This document shows positions 36,333 to 45,254 of a DNA stretch of 64,000 nucleotides, in pieces. The DNA comes from Terrimonas sp. (GTDB taxonomy: Bacteria; Bacteroidota; Bacteroidia; Chitinophagales; Chitinophagaceae): positions 124,001 through 188,000 of the forward strand of contig NZ_QCZJ01000010.1 of NCBI RefSeq assembly GCF_003075435.1. Reading direction: 5' to 3'. A program made the position numbers and the translations under genes. Numbering within the stretch: the first letter of the stretch is position 1; each line of letters opens with the position of its first letter. The notes below the pieces were generated by a model, which saw nothing but the letters and a program-made list of their open reading frames with translations, made no database searches and had not been told where the DNA came from.

Positions 36333-36347
36333 TGTGACTAATGTCAT
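36333..36347. promoter_or_regulatory. Crp/Fnr-like box upstream of the MBL/rhodanese gene
   Basis: TGTGACTAATGTCAT shares TGTGACTAWTRTCAY with the box at 34345. It lies about 55 bp before the start codon at 36401, and ATATTTGC between them is a plausible -7 element. Confidence 0.5.
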
Positions 36348-36400
36348 TTATGGATGAATAAAACTGTCGGATATTTGCATCATTATAAAAATTAATAACT

Positions 36401-37822
36401 ATGAAAATAGAACAGATATACACAGGGTGTTTAGCACAAGGTGCTTATTATATTGAAAGTGATGGTGAGGCTGTGATCATCGATCCATTACGTGAAGTAC
36501 AGCCTTATATTGACAGGGCTGAGCGCAGCAAAGCAAAAATTAAATATGTTTTGGAAACACATTTTCATGCGGATTTTGTATCTGGTCACCTGGATCTTTC
36601 TAAAAAAACGGGTGCGCCTGTTGTATACGGACCTAATGCAAAGCCTGCATTTGATTTCTATGCAGCAAAAGACGGAGAGGAATTGAAGGTTGGTAAAGCA
36701 ACCATTAAGGTTTTGCATACTCCGGGGCATACCATGGAAAGTACCTGTTATTTATTAAAAGACGAAAAGGGCAAAGCAATTGGTTTGTTTAGTGGCGATA
36801 CATTATTTATTGGTGATGTTGGCCGTCCTGATCTTGCGCAAAAAATAAAATCTGATTTAACACAGGATAAACTTGCCGGCTATTTATTTGATTCATTAAG
36901 AAACAAAATTATGCCGCTGGCAGATGATATTGTTGTATACCCTGCACATGGAGCAGGGAGCGCCTGTGGTAAAAATATGAGTAAAGAAACTACGGATACG
37001 CTTGGGCACCAGAAGAAAACCAATTATGCATTACGTGCCGATATGACGAAAGAAGCGTTTATTAAGGAAGTAACAACAGGACTTGTTGAGCCACCTGCTT
37101 ATTTTCCGCTGAATGTAATGATGAATATACAGGGATATGAAAGTATTGATAAGGTATTGGAAAGAGGTTTGCACGCAATGTCGCCTGATGCTTTTGAAAC
37201 CGCTGCTAATGATACCGGTGCTTTAATGCTTGATGTAAGAGAAGCGCAGGAATTTGCAAAAGGGTTTATCCCTAACTCAATCAATATAGGCCTTGAAGGA
37301 TCATTCGCTCCATGGGTGGGCGCAATGATACCTGATATCAAACAGGAAATATTGCTCATTTGTGAGCCGGGCACAGAAGAAGAAGTGGTGACACGTTTAA
37401 GCAGGGTTGGATATGATTATGTAATTGGTTACCTGGAAGGAGGATTTGCATCATGGAAAAAAGCCGGTAAGGAAATTGACGAAATTAAAAGCATTAGTGC
37501 TGATGAGCTGGCTGAACTTCAGGCGAAAAATTCTTCGTTACCCATACTTGATGTACGTAAAAACAGTGAATACCTGAGCGAGCATATTGTTAATGCGGAA
37601 AACACACCGCTTGATTTTATCAACGATTCTATGGGCGTAGTAGACAAAGATAAAACTTACTATGTGCATTGTGCCGGAGGATATCGTTCCATGATATTTA
37701 ACTCAATAATGAGGGCAAGAGGATTTGATAACCTGGTTGACGTGAAAGGTGGTTTTAAAGCAATTAAAGAAACTAATCGTTTTAAAGTCACTGACTATGT
37801 TTGTCCGTCAACCTTATTGTAA
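36401..37822 (+). CDS. Metallo-beta-lactamase/rhodanese fusion, persulfide dioxygenase-like
   Basis: 473 residues. The metallo-beta-lactamase part (1-220) has ETHFHADFVSGH and HTPGHTMES, the iron-binding set of ETHE1-type persulfide dioxygenases. Two rhodanese domains follow (about 265-360 and 370-470). The second has HCAGGYRS with an active Cys loop; the first has LLICEPGTEEE, a Cys with a degenerate loop. The enzyme would oxidise persulfide sulfur to sulfite, for export by TauE next door. Confidence 0.92.
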   Translation: MKIEQIYTGCLAQGAYYIESDGEAVIIDPLREVQPYIDRAERSKAKIKYVLETHFHADFVSGHLDLSKKTGAPVVYGPNAKPAFDFYAAKDGEELKVGKATIKVLHTPGHTMESTCYLLKDEKGKAIGLFSGDTLFIGDVGRPDLAQKIKSDLTQDKLAGYLFDSLRNKIMPLADDIVVYPAHGAGSACGKNMSKETTDTLGHQKKTNYALRADMTKEAFIKEVTTGLVEPPAYFPLNVMMNIQGYESIDKVLERGLHAMSPDAFETAANDTGALMLDVREAQEFAKGFIPNSINIGLEGSFAPWVGAMIPDIKQEILLICEPGTEEEVVTRLSRVGYDYVIGYLEGGFASWKKAGKEIDEIKSISADELAELQAKNSSLPILDVRKNSEYLSEHIVNAENTPLDFINDSMGVVDKDKTYYVHCAGGYRSMIFNSIMRARGFDNLVDVKGGFKAIKETNRFKVTDYVCPSTLL

Positions 37823-37843
37823 ATGATTTAATAACTGGTAACG

Positions 37844-38158
37844 ATGTTAGGAATAATAAAAAAATTATTGGGTGGTGGCAGTACTGTTGACTATAAGTTG
37901 CTGCTGAGCCAGGGTGCTGTAATTGTAGATGTAAGAACAGTCGGTGAGTTCAGGGGCGGGCATATTAAGGGTGCTATAAATATTCCGCTTGATGAAGTAA
38001 AAAGCAGGACGGCAGAGTTGAAGAAAAAAAATAAGCCGGTTATTACCTGCTGCCGCAGCGGCAACAGGAGTGGTGTTGCAAAGAGCCTGCTTGTATCAGC
38101 AGGAGTGGAATGTTATAATGGCGGTGCATGGGATACATTGAATCATAAAATAGTATAG
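37844..38158 (+). CDS. Single-domain rhodanese sulfurtransferase
   Basis: 104 residues of a single rhodanese domain with VIVDVRTVGEFRGGHIKGAINIP and the active loop CCRSGNRSG (CxxGxR). It would carry sulfane sulfur between donors and the fusion enzyme upstream, from which it is separated by 21 bp. Confidence 0.92.
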   Translation: MLGIIKKLLGGGSTVDYKLLLSQGAVIVDVRTVGEFRGGHIKGAINIPLDEVKSRTAELKKKNKPVITCCRSGNRSGVAKSLLVSAGVECYNGGAWDTLNHKIV

Positions 38159-38413
38159 ATGATGAAAGCATTATTAACTACAGGCTGGAGTTTCATGCGT
38201 ATCCTCAGAACAGGAATGGGGATCGCGGCCTTGATATTTGCAATTAAAGATCATGATGTTATGCTTGGTATGGCCGGCGGGCTTTTATTAATAATGGGAG
38301 TAATGAATACAGGATGCTGCGGCGTTAACGGGTGTAGTGTAAATGCGCGTCCTGCTAAAAAAAGTACCACAAAAAACACCGGAGAAGAAATAGCATTTGA
38401 GGAAGTGGTGTAG
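38159..38413 (+). CDS. DUF2892-like inner membrane protein
   Basis: 84 residues (start may be the second Met at 38162). Two hydrophobic segments and a Cys-rich turn, MNTGCCGVNGCSV, fit the YgaP-type DUF2892 domain often found beside rhodaneses. It begins directly at the rhodanese stop. Possible membrane partner for sulfur transfer. Confidence 0.8.
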   Translation: MMKALLTTGWSFMRILRTGMGIAALIFAIKDHDVMLGMAGGLLLIMGVMNTGCCGVNGCSVNARPAKKSTTKNTGEEIAFEEVV

Positions 38414-38860
38414 TATCTTATGATTGATAACAGACAATAATCTGCTACATAGTATCCTTATAAAATAACGGAGGGCTTAGCACATACATAATAGTGGAAG
38501 AATATTTATCAAAAAAACAGTTGAACGAAGCAAGTTAGTATCTGCCTGGCTAACAGGGTAATATGGTTTTAGTACAACAAAGCGGCATTCTGATTTCCTA
38601 AAAATGAACAGGATATCTTAAATTACAGTATAACAGCAGGGCATATACAGTTATCAGGTATATTGGTTATTGGTATCTTTTCTGAACAAGGCACCTAAAA
38701 TCAGCGGAATTGAGATAAAATAATATGCTGAAACAACAATGATCAACCCGTTAAAAAAGTTTTTCAAAAAAATAAAGTGTATAACTGGTGATCATAAAGC
38801 GCCGGTCGGTGCCATACAGAATTTTATGTTTTGCAGGGTTAGAAAAAAAGCAATAAAACA
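38414..38860. other. Intergenic stretch, possible gene remnant
   Basis: No convincing gene. On the minus strand about 38660-38795 reads as an ATG-less open frame encoding a hydrophobic stretch (FFNGLIIVVSAYYFISIP), which could be the tail of a lost membrane protein, but the match is unaided and short. Confidence 0.3.
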
Positions 38861-39379
38861 ATGAAGCATATTTATTTCTTTCTTCTTCTTGTCATTTTTG
38901 TATATGGTTGCGGTAACAGTGTTAATAATATAACGGCTGCCCCAAAAGATACCGGGGCTGTATCTTCTGAGGCAGGAAAGCAACTTCCTTCCCTCAGTTT
39001 AAAAGATGTTAACGGTAACACCATAAACCTTGCAGATTTTAAAGGAAAGAAAGTATTTGTAAATATGTGGGCAAGCTGGTGTCCGCCATGCCGTGCGGAG
39101 ATGCCTTCTGTTCAAAAGCTGTATGAAAAAACAAAAGATAAGAATGTGCAGTTTGCCATGATAGCCCTTGATGATAACTTCAGTAAATCCATTTCATTTA
39201 TGAAATCAGCCGGATTATCGATGCCTGTATTTTACCCCGACGCTCAGTTACCTGAATTGTTAAATGTTGAAGCTATACCTTCCACATTTATCTTTAATGA
39301 AAATGGTAAGCTCATTAAGCATATAGCAGGAGGAGATGATTATGATACGGCAGCATACCTGGAATTATTAACACAATAA
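38861..39379 (+). CDS. TlpA/ResA-type thioredoxin-like lipoprotein
   Basis: 172 residues with a lipoprotein signal (lipobox VYGC) and a thioredoxin fold with active site [14 protein letters not shown]. TlpA-like proteins reduce disulfides in the periplasm. In this neighbourhood it may reduce sulfur-bound or thiol carriers. It precedes the YeeE/YedE pair by 30 bp. Confidence 0.92.
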   Translation: MKHIYFFLLLVIFVYGCGNSVNNITAAPKDTGAVSSEAGKQLPSLSLKDVNGNTINLADFKGKKVFVNMWASWCPPCRAEMPSVQKLYEKTKDKNVQFAMIALDDNFSKSISFMKSAGLSMPVFYPDAQLPELLNVEAIPSTFIFNENGKLIKHIAGGDDYDTAAYLELLTQ

Positions 39380-39409
39380 CACTTTTGTGCAATCAAAATA
39401 TAAAAGAAA

Positions 39410-39973
39410 ATGATAGCGTTTTTAAAGCAGCCCTGGCCCTGGTATGTGGCTGGTCCAATTATCGGATTGATTGTTCCGGCGCTGCTGATACTGGGTAATA
39501 AGCATTTTGGGGTTTCAGCGAATTTGCGGCATGCATGCGCCGCATGTTTTCCCGCTAATATTAATTTTTTTAAGTACGACTGGAAAAAAGAAGCCTGGAA
39601 TTTCTTTTTTGCAGGAGGAATATTTCTGGGGGCAATTATTGCGTCGCAATTATTAGCCAATCCTGAACCTGTTAAAGTTAACCCCGGGCTTGTTGCTGAA
39701 GTAGGCAGTTATGGCATTAATGATTATAGTAACATGATACCGAAACAAATATTCAGTTTAGAAAGTTTGTTTACACTAAAAGGACTAATACTATTGGTAG
39801 GTGGAGGCTTCCTGGTAGGCTTTGGTTCAAGGTACGCTGGGGGATGTACTTCCGGTCATTCCATTATGGGGTTGAGCAATCTTCAATGGCCTTCACTTGT
39901 TGCAACAATAATGTTTATGGCCGGAGGATTTTTAATGGCAAATCTTATTTTGCCTTTTATTATGAAGCTGTAA
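39410..39973 (+). CDS. YeeE/YedE-family sulfur transporter, N-terminal half type
   Basis: 187 residues with about five membrane helices. The conserved Cys motif is [18 protein letters not shown]. The family, including YeeE, imports thiosulfate through a Cys relay. It is paired with the following gene, so the transporter is split into two halves, a form common in Bacteroidota. Confidence 0.9.
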   Translation: MIAFLKQPWPWYVAGPIIGLIVPALLILGNKHFGVSANLRHACAACFPANINFFKYDWKKEAWNFFFAGGIFLGAIIASQLLANPEPVKVNPGLVAEVGSYGINDYSNMIPKQIFSLESLFTLKGLILLVGGGFLVGFGSRYAGGCTSGHSIMGLSNLQWPSLVATIMFMAGGFLMANLILPFIMKL

Positions 39974-39998
39974 TTATCATCACTATAAAAAAATATCA

Positions 39999-40541
39999 AT
40001 GCAAACCCCACATATTTTACCCGTTCAACAACCCGTTGCAGAAGCAGACCTGGCAACGGACAATACAGATTTTGAAGTAAGATCCCTTGATACCATATGT
40101 GTGAATGAATCCAGCAAAATTCATCCCTGGTGGCATAATTTTAAATATATTATTGTGGGTGCGGTATTTGGAATTGTATTTGTAAAGGCAGAAATTATTT
40201 CCTGGTTCAGGATGCAGGAAATGTTCCGGTTACAAAGTTTTCACATGTATGGAGTAATAGGCAGCGCGGTAGTAGTAGGAATGATTTCAGTATGGCTTAT
40301 AAAAAAGTTCAATGTTAAAACCATATATGGAGAGGAGATCGCTTTTCATCCTAAAAAATTTAATAAGGGGCAGGTATACGGAGGTTTATTATTTGGCTTA
40401 GGATGGGCAATGACCGGCGCATGCCCGGGTCCCTTGTTCGCGCAAATAGGAACCGGGGCATTTGTAGTGCTCGTTGTACTCTTCAGCGCCATTGCCGGAA
40501 CATGGACTTATGGCTATTTCAGGGAAAAGCTTCCGCACTAA
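39999..40541 (+). CDS. YeeE/YedE-family sulfur transporter, second half
   Basis: 180 residues; four or more helices; conserved Cys in WAMTGACPGPLFAQIG. Together with the gene 25 bp upstream it should form a thiosulfate-type importer that supplies the rhodaneses. Confidence 0.9.
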   Translation: MQTPHILPVQQPVAEADLATDNTDFEVRSLDTICVNESSKIHPWWHNFKYIIVGAVFGIVFVKAEIISWFRMQEMFRLQSFHMYGVIGSAVVVGMISVWLIKKFNVKTIYGEEIAFHPKKFNKGQVYGGLLFGLGWAMTGACPGPLFAQIGTGAFVVLVVLFSAIAGTWTYGYFREKLPH

Positions 40542-40544
40542 TAA

Positions 40545-40795
40545 TATGTTTTGAAAGCGTTGATAAAGGATATGCTCATTGTGTATTCTTATATTATATT
40601 TTGTAAACTTGCGTGTGCTGTTCTTAAAGATTTCCAGGGAATAATCCCACTTATTTGCAAATGGAAGCGTGTCTTTTAGCTGGCTCTGTCTGTCAAGTCC
40701 ACAACTGAAGTTGAATAGTGAATAAATGTTGAAAATTTTTCCGTCTCCTACGATTGCGCCAATGTTAGTTGTAGTTTTTAACTTATCGATGTATT
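40545..40795 (-). other. Possible remnant of a minus-strand gene
   Basis: The minus strand is open without an ATG and codes for KIFNIYSLFNFSCGLDRQSQ and further protein-like sequence, running into the antisense side of YeeE. It could be a decayed cassette gene, or it could be chance. Unconfirmed. Confidence 0.2.
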
Positions 40796-41177
40796 AGCGA
40801 CTTTGAATTTTAAAAAAAAGATACGGGGCAAACGAAACCCAAATAGGAATTAATACCCAAACACGGCCTTTCATAATATTATACTCTCCCAGTAGCTGAG
40901 ATATTGTACTTCCTCGCATCAACCCAAATCCAAATTCAAAAATCAAAGTCAGGATTAACCAAAATAATCCCAGTAAAATGGCATTCATCTCTGATTCAAC
41001 AGGAGTTTTTTTCATAACTATCCAAATGTAAATACCAAAAAGAAGCACAAGTGAAAACGTAGAAATTTGATGCGCTCTAATTTCACCAACATATTTTTTA
41101 TACCACAAATCTCTTGCACTGCCATTAATAATGGCAAGAATAAGCATAGGAAACCAGCATAAAAAATATCTCCACAT
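40794..41177 (-). CDS. Small four-helix membrane protein, unknown function
   Basis: 127 residues with four hydrophobic segments (about 1-22, 42-58, 66-86 and 108-122) and short loops. No family recognised. It lies in an AT-rich region just outside the cassette-like array and is probably an accessory gene. Confidence 0.6.
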   Translation of the reverse strand: MWRYFLCWFPMLILAIINGSARDLWYKKYVGEIRAHQISTFSLVLLFGIYIWIVMKKTPVESEMNAILLGLFWLILTLIFEFGFGLMRGSTISQLLGEYNIMKGRVWVLIPIWVSFAPYLFFKIQSR

Positions 41178-41422
41178 GTAATGTCAATTAATAACTTAAT
41201 GCTTATTAAAATTACAGATAACGTTCAACAGCTTTGCGTTCGGCAGGGCATTTGAAAAACGTTCAGCCCGGAAATGCTGCTGGTGTAAGATACAAAAGTT
41301 GAGAATATATTTTACTGTTCATTTGCGTTCACTTTTAGGTTTGTGCTGCCTTTTCTGTTTTGGATTATTGAACAGTCTGTTTAAAAAATTTCGAAGCATT
41401 GGGAATGTTAATTAAAATACCA
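41178..41422. other. Intergenic region before the cassette array
   Basis: A 26-codon minus-strand ORF (41319-41399; MLRNFLNRLFNNPKQKRQ) is the only coding candidate. The motif AGATAACGTTCAACAGC near 41218-41234 resembles the cassette-boundary element but has no clear partner. Confidence 0.3.
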
Positions 41423-41453
41423 GCTAACGTTTTTGCCAATACCGTGTTATAGC
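41423..41453. repeat. Cassette boundary palindrome (attC-like), left of the RM block
   Basis: GCTAAC (41423-41428) pairs with GTTATAGC (41446-41453), with one two-base bulge. The same type of termini recurs at 49727 and 50275. It marks the outer edge of the unit that contains the type I RM genes. Confidence 0.5.
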
Positions 41454-41775
41454 CAGTGGTGTTTGTCCTCAGTCTTTGTAAACCATTGTTCATACTGCGT
41501 TTCAAAGACGTATCGGGTTGTGCGGGTGCGTATTTTTTATTTTACTCACTGGTTTATTATCATTTTAATTGTGTTCGTGAATGCTTCGCATTTCAGAAGG
41601 GGAGGAGATTTTTTTTAATTACTCACTTTATAATTGTTTTTTAAAAGGTGTTCGTGAACCGTAAACGGTTTCAATTTTGTCTGCGTAGGAAAAGTGGAAG
41701 CTCTTTTGCAAGCTTTGGCCTGTGCTTGGGCTTGTGCGGCTTGCAAATGTGCTTACACCTGTGCATTGGCCAATC

Positions 41776-43596
41776 TTAGACAGATTGAGGATATAGTTCA
41801 TTTGTCTGCATGTATTTATAGCCAGTCATAATTTGTTCCGGTGTGAACTTCTTCTTTTCAGGATGAAATTTATAGAATCCCTCAATCAAAGCGTTGTCCG
41901 AAATGATTGTCTTTTCTGCCTTCAGTTCTTTCCAGGCGAAATACAAAGTAGCTACAATTTCTGCTGTCTGCGTTTTTTCTTTTCTGAAAAGCTCGATTAT
42001 TCTGTTTATGGTTTTAGCCTCTGATTCAAAATAATTGTTGAAGTACTTTTTGTATAACAATGATTTATCGGTCTTTTTATAAACTGTCGCTTCTCTTTGC
42101 TGATCGTTTACTAAAAAAGTTTTTTTCTCAATCGTAAACCATTTATTTTTTTCAAATTCTTTGTCAATGAGTGTAAGTGTTTTGCCGTCAAAAGGGCCTG
42201 CGGCAAATTTCTTATAGTTCGTTTGTAAAGCCATTCCGCCAGCCTGTTCACATAAATACAGTAACTTCATTAACTTGGTATGCCCAAATGTTGGTTCTTC
42301 ACATAGTTCATATGCAATATGGGAGGCCAGCATCAGTTTTCTTAAAAATGCCTGTTGTTTGGTCAGTTCAGTCTGAATAATTTTTGCTTCCTGTTTGATC
42401 GGAATAACAACTTTTTGTTCTTGGGCTTTTGTGGTCAACTCCCCACTAAACGCCTTTTGGCTTAAACTGCCATATAAATTTTCCAACTCCTGCAAGCTTT
42501 GCTGGTATTGGGTTTTGAGGGCTTCTGTTTTTTCTACGATTTGGGCAAATTGGGTTTGGAGTGAGAGGGGTGGTTTTATCATTTTTATTTTTTCAAAACC
42601 TCCTTTAGTCAATATTTTCTTCATTCCATTAGAAGCAGCATCTTGGATATATTTTCTTGAAATCTTGAATAGCCAATACAAATACAAAGGTTCAATTTCT
42701 TCGTTCGGTTGTATTGCATTTATTTGTTGATTAAAAGATACTTTTCTATTAGTCAATGCTGCTCTACCAACTGATTGAATACTTCCTGCAATGCAAGCAA
42801 CAAGTAAAGCACCAGCTTCAACAGTTCGTGCATATCTCAATCCTGATTCAGAAAGAAATTCGACTGCCTTTGTAATGTATGTATCATCAACTGGAATGTT
42901 ATCTGTTTTTATCCATTCAATAAAATCAGATGAGTAGTTTTCTGCATTATTTCTCGGTGGTGTATTTCCTGTAACTATTTCACCAAAATATTTCAATTCA
43001 ACCTTATCCCATTTCTTTTCATTTTTGGTGAAGTCTCCAAACATCTCCAAAAAAGTGCTTTTCAAAAATTCATCCAGCAGGCGGATGCTTTCTTTGCGTT
43101 GGGCTATCAGGTTTTCGGCTTTGCTTAATAGGTTGGCGATGTGGAGTTGGTCGGGAAGGGAGGGAACGGGAATTGTGAATTCTTCAAATTTACTCTTTGA
43201 CAATTCTTTGAATGTTGAACCCGTTCCTAAATCTTGTAGTTTCTTTACGCTTCTTTTTAAAGCATAGTAAACATATTCAGAGGCGTAGTCTTTTTTTAAA
43301 ATAATGCTTTTGAATCCTTGATTAGTGCATACTTCAATATTGTTGATAGCTAAATGTCCAATAGGAGCTCTTGATGTAAAAAGAATATTCCCTGGTGGAA
43401 TCAACCGTGTTGAGCATGATTTAAAGCCTTCTTCTGTAATTTTCCTTTCAGTATCGGTTAAATATTTTTCGTGTAATTGACCAAGTTCTTTTGGAGTTAC
43501 CCAATTTATTTCACCGTCCCAATATTCTTTTTTCTCAGTCTTAGGAGTAGAACCAGAAATGACATCACCTATTTCTTTGATTTTTAAATATTTCAT
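41776..43596 (-). CDS. hsdS: Type I restriction-modification specificity subunit with fused C-terminal domain
   Basis: About 606 residues from ATG 43596, which overlaps the hsdM stop as TGATG. Two target-recognition domains lie at about 1-185 and 200-385 (IKEIGDVISGSTPKTEKKEYWDG; VTGNTPPRNNAENY), each followed by a coiled coil (PDQLHIANLLSKAENLIAQRKES; QTQFAQIVEKTEALKTQ). They specify the bipartite DNA site. The last 200 residues are not HsdS-like: GHTKLMKLLYLCEQ...AAGPFDGK resembles the DUF4065/Panacea (SocA-like) domain. This is an unusual fusion. Confidence 0.9.
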   Translation of the reverse strand: MKYLKIKEIGDVISGSTPKTEKKEYWDGEINWVTPKELGQLHEKYLTDTERKITEEGFKSCSTRLIPPGNILFTSRAPIGHLAINNIEVCTNQGFKSIILKKDYASEYVYYALKRSVKKLQDLGTGSTFKELSKSKFEEFTIPVPSLPDQLHIANLLSKAENLIAQRKESIRLLDEFLKSTFLEMFGDFTKNEKKWDKVELKYFGEIVTGNTPPRNNAENYSSDFIEWIKTDNIPVDDTYITKAVEFLSESGLRYARTVEAGALLVACIAGSIQSVGRAALTNRKVSFNQQINAIQPNEEIEPLYLYWLFKISRKYIQDAASNGMKKILTKGGFEKIKMIKPPLSLQTQFAQIVEKTEALKTQYQQSLQELENLYGSLSQKAFSGELTTKAQEQKVVIPIKQEAKIIQTELTKQQAFLRKLMLASHIAYELCEEPTFGHTKLMKLLYLCEQAGGMALQTNYKKFAAGPFDGKTLTLIDKEFEKNKWFTIEKKTFLVNDQQREATVYKKTDKSLLYKKYFNNYFESEAKTINRIIELFRKEKTQTAEIVATLYFAWKELKAEKTIISDNALIEGFYKFHPEKKKFTPEQIMTGYKYMQTNELYPQSV

Positions 43597-45254
43597 CACA
43601 CAAACTCTTTTAATTCCGCCAACCCTTTTTGAATATCGGCTTCAATGCTTTCTAATCTCCTGAATATCACATCGGGCTTTTCATATGCCACTTCTTCATA
43701 CACTTCTTCCTTGTAGGTGCTTAGGTTCAGATCGTAGTTGTTTTCGACAATTTCCTTTTTCGGCACCATAAAGTATTTCTGTCTCCTGTCTGAATCAGGA
43801 TTTTCAGAATTTGAGGATTTGCCGGATTTTTTATTTGCATTTATCTTGTTCATCCCATCATCCTGAAAATCCTGATTCAGACGGTTTTTGTAGCGTTGCA
43901 CAATGTCGGGCAAATCACTTTCGGCAATTTTGTTGCGTTTATCGTCTAAAGTGTAGCCGTCTGCCTGCATATCGTAAAACCACACATGATTGGTTTCACC
44001 GCCTTTAGTAAAAATTAAAATGGCGGTGCTTACGCCTGCATAGGGCTTAAACACTCCGCTTGGCACGGCAATCACGGCTTTCAGTTCGGCTTTTTCAATA
44101 ATCAGTTTTCGCAGGGCTTCAAATGCCTTTCCGCTGTTTTGTATTACACCACTTGGTACAATTACGGCAGCCGTTCCGCCCATTTTCAGCATGTTAAAAA
44201 TGCGTTCAACAAACAGCAGTTCGGTTTTGGTGGTGGGCAGTTTCAGCCCTTCGTTAATATCGCCTTTGTCTATGTTTCCTGTAAAGGGCGGGTTCGCCAT
44301 AATGATGTCGAACTGGCTGTCTTCGTTGTAGCTTTTGCTCAGGGTGTCTTTGTAGTCTATTTTGGGTTCGTCAATGCCGTGCATCATCATGTTCATCAAA
44401 CCCAGGCGCACCATGGTGGTGTCAATATCATAACCTACAAAACTCTGGTCTAAAATGGTTTTTACTTTTTGCGTCAACATGGCACTAATGGCGGCACGTT
44501 CAAAACCGTCTTCGTCTTTGCTTAGTTTGGCAGGGTCTTTTTTTCTTACCAAATCGGTAAGAATGTATTGATACGCCCCCAACAGGAAACCACCTGTTCC
44601 GCAAGCCGGGTCGGCAATGCGTTGTCCCAACTGCGGAGCCACCAGTTCAGCCATCAGTTTTATAATGTGCCGGGGAGTGCGGAACTGTCCGTTTTTTCCT
44701 GCCGTGGCAATTTCACTCAACAGCATTTCATACACATCGCCCTGTATGTCCTGAAAAGCATGTCCGCCTTCGGTGGCATCTTTTTCAATTTCCCTGAAAA
44801 TTTCCTCTACAATGTTGATGGCAGAAACCAGCAAACTGGCTTTGGGCATGATGAACACAGCATTTGCCATGTGGCGGGTAAAATTGTCTGAATCAGAATT
44901 TTCAGGATTAGAGGATTTGCTGAATTCTTTAAGGAAAGGAAATACTTTCATTTGCACATGCATCAGCATTTCGTCTGCGGGCTTGTGTTTAAAAACACTC
45001 CAACGCAATTCGTTTTTGTCAATGCTTTCGTTGCTGCCCGGTATTTGAAACTTGCCTTTAAAACGGCTGCTGTATTTTTCGCCTGTAAACTCGGCATCCC
45101 TTTCCCGTTTGGCTTCCAAATCGTCCAAACGTTTCATAAAAATGAGGTAGGTAATTTGCTCAATGGCGGTTAAGGGGTTGGCAATGCCGCCTTCCCAAAA
45201 GTTTTGCCAGAGCTTGTCTATAAGCGATTTGAGTTGTGCGTTGTTTTGTAACAT
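43596..45254 (-). CDS. hsdM: Type I restriction-modification DNA methyltransferase subunit
   Basis: 552 residues. N-terminal HsdM helices, then the SAM-binding DPACGTGGFLLGAY (about 218-231) and catalytic MANPPF (about 317-322, the N6-adenine methylase motif NPPF), with a C-terminal YDLNLSTYKEEVYEE. It makes N6-methyladenine and with HsdS and HsdR forms the type I enzyme. Two palindromic-repeat pieces (43788-43882 and 44886-44927) lie inside the frame, adding SSNSENPDSD and SSNPENSDSD peptides. The start directly abuts the stop of the Bro-N gene. Confidence 0.96.
   Translation of the reverse strand: MLQNNAQLKSLIDKLWQNFWEGGIANPLTAIEQITYLIFMKRLDDLEAKRERDAEFTGEKYSSRFKGKFQIPGSNESIDKNELRWSVFKHKPADEMLMHVQMKVFPFLKEFSKSSNPENSDSDNFTRHMANAVFIMPKASLLVSAINIVEEIFREIEKDATEGGHAFQDIQGDVYEMLLSEIATAGKNGQFRTPRHIIKLMAELVAPQLGQRIADPACGTGGFLLGAYQYILTDLVRKKDPAKLSKDEDGFERAAISAMLTQKVKTILDQSFVGYDIDTTMVRLGLMNMMMHGIDEPKIDYKDTLSKSYNEDSQFDIIMANPPFTGNIDKGDINEGLKLPTTKTELLFVERIFNMLKMGGTAAVIVPSGVIQNSGKAFEALRKLIIEKAELKAVIAVPSGVFKPYAGVSTAILIFTKGGETNHVWFYDMQADGYTLDDKRNKIAESDLPDIVQRYKNRLNQDFQDDGMNKINANKKSGKSSNSENPDSDRRQKYFMVPKKEIVENNYDLNLSTYKEEVYEEVAYEKPDVIFRRLESIEADIQKGLAELKEFV
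43788..43882. repeat. 95-bp palindromic element inside hsdM
   Basis: Ends are perfect 20-bp inverted repeats: GTCTGAATCAGGATTTTCAG (43788-43807) and CTGAAAATCCTGATTCAGAC (43863-43882). It encodes about residues 458-489 of HsdM, in a spot between the methylase core and the VPKKEI segment where HsdM normally has a short loop. The ends are those of the GxxExxY element at 46114. Confidence 0.85.
44886..44927. repeat. Solo end of the same repeat family inside hsdM
   Basis: GTCTGAATCAGAATTTTCAG and the following 22 bases (GATTAGAGGATTTGCTGAATTC) match the left end of the 95-bp element at 43788 closely. It codes for HsdM residues about 110-123 (FSKSSNPENSDSDNF), next to the N-terminal helices. No opposite end is nearby. 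Confidence 0.75.

Noticed and set aside
42838-42856. AATCCTGATTCAGAA in hsdS, resembling the repeat ends
   Set aside because: Codes for a normal HsdS segment (LSESGLRYA); only 14 bases match and there is no partner end, so probably chance.
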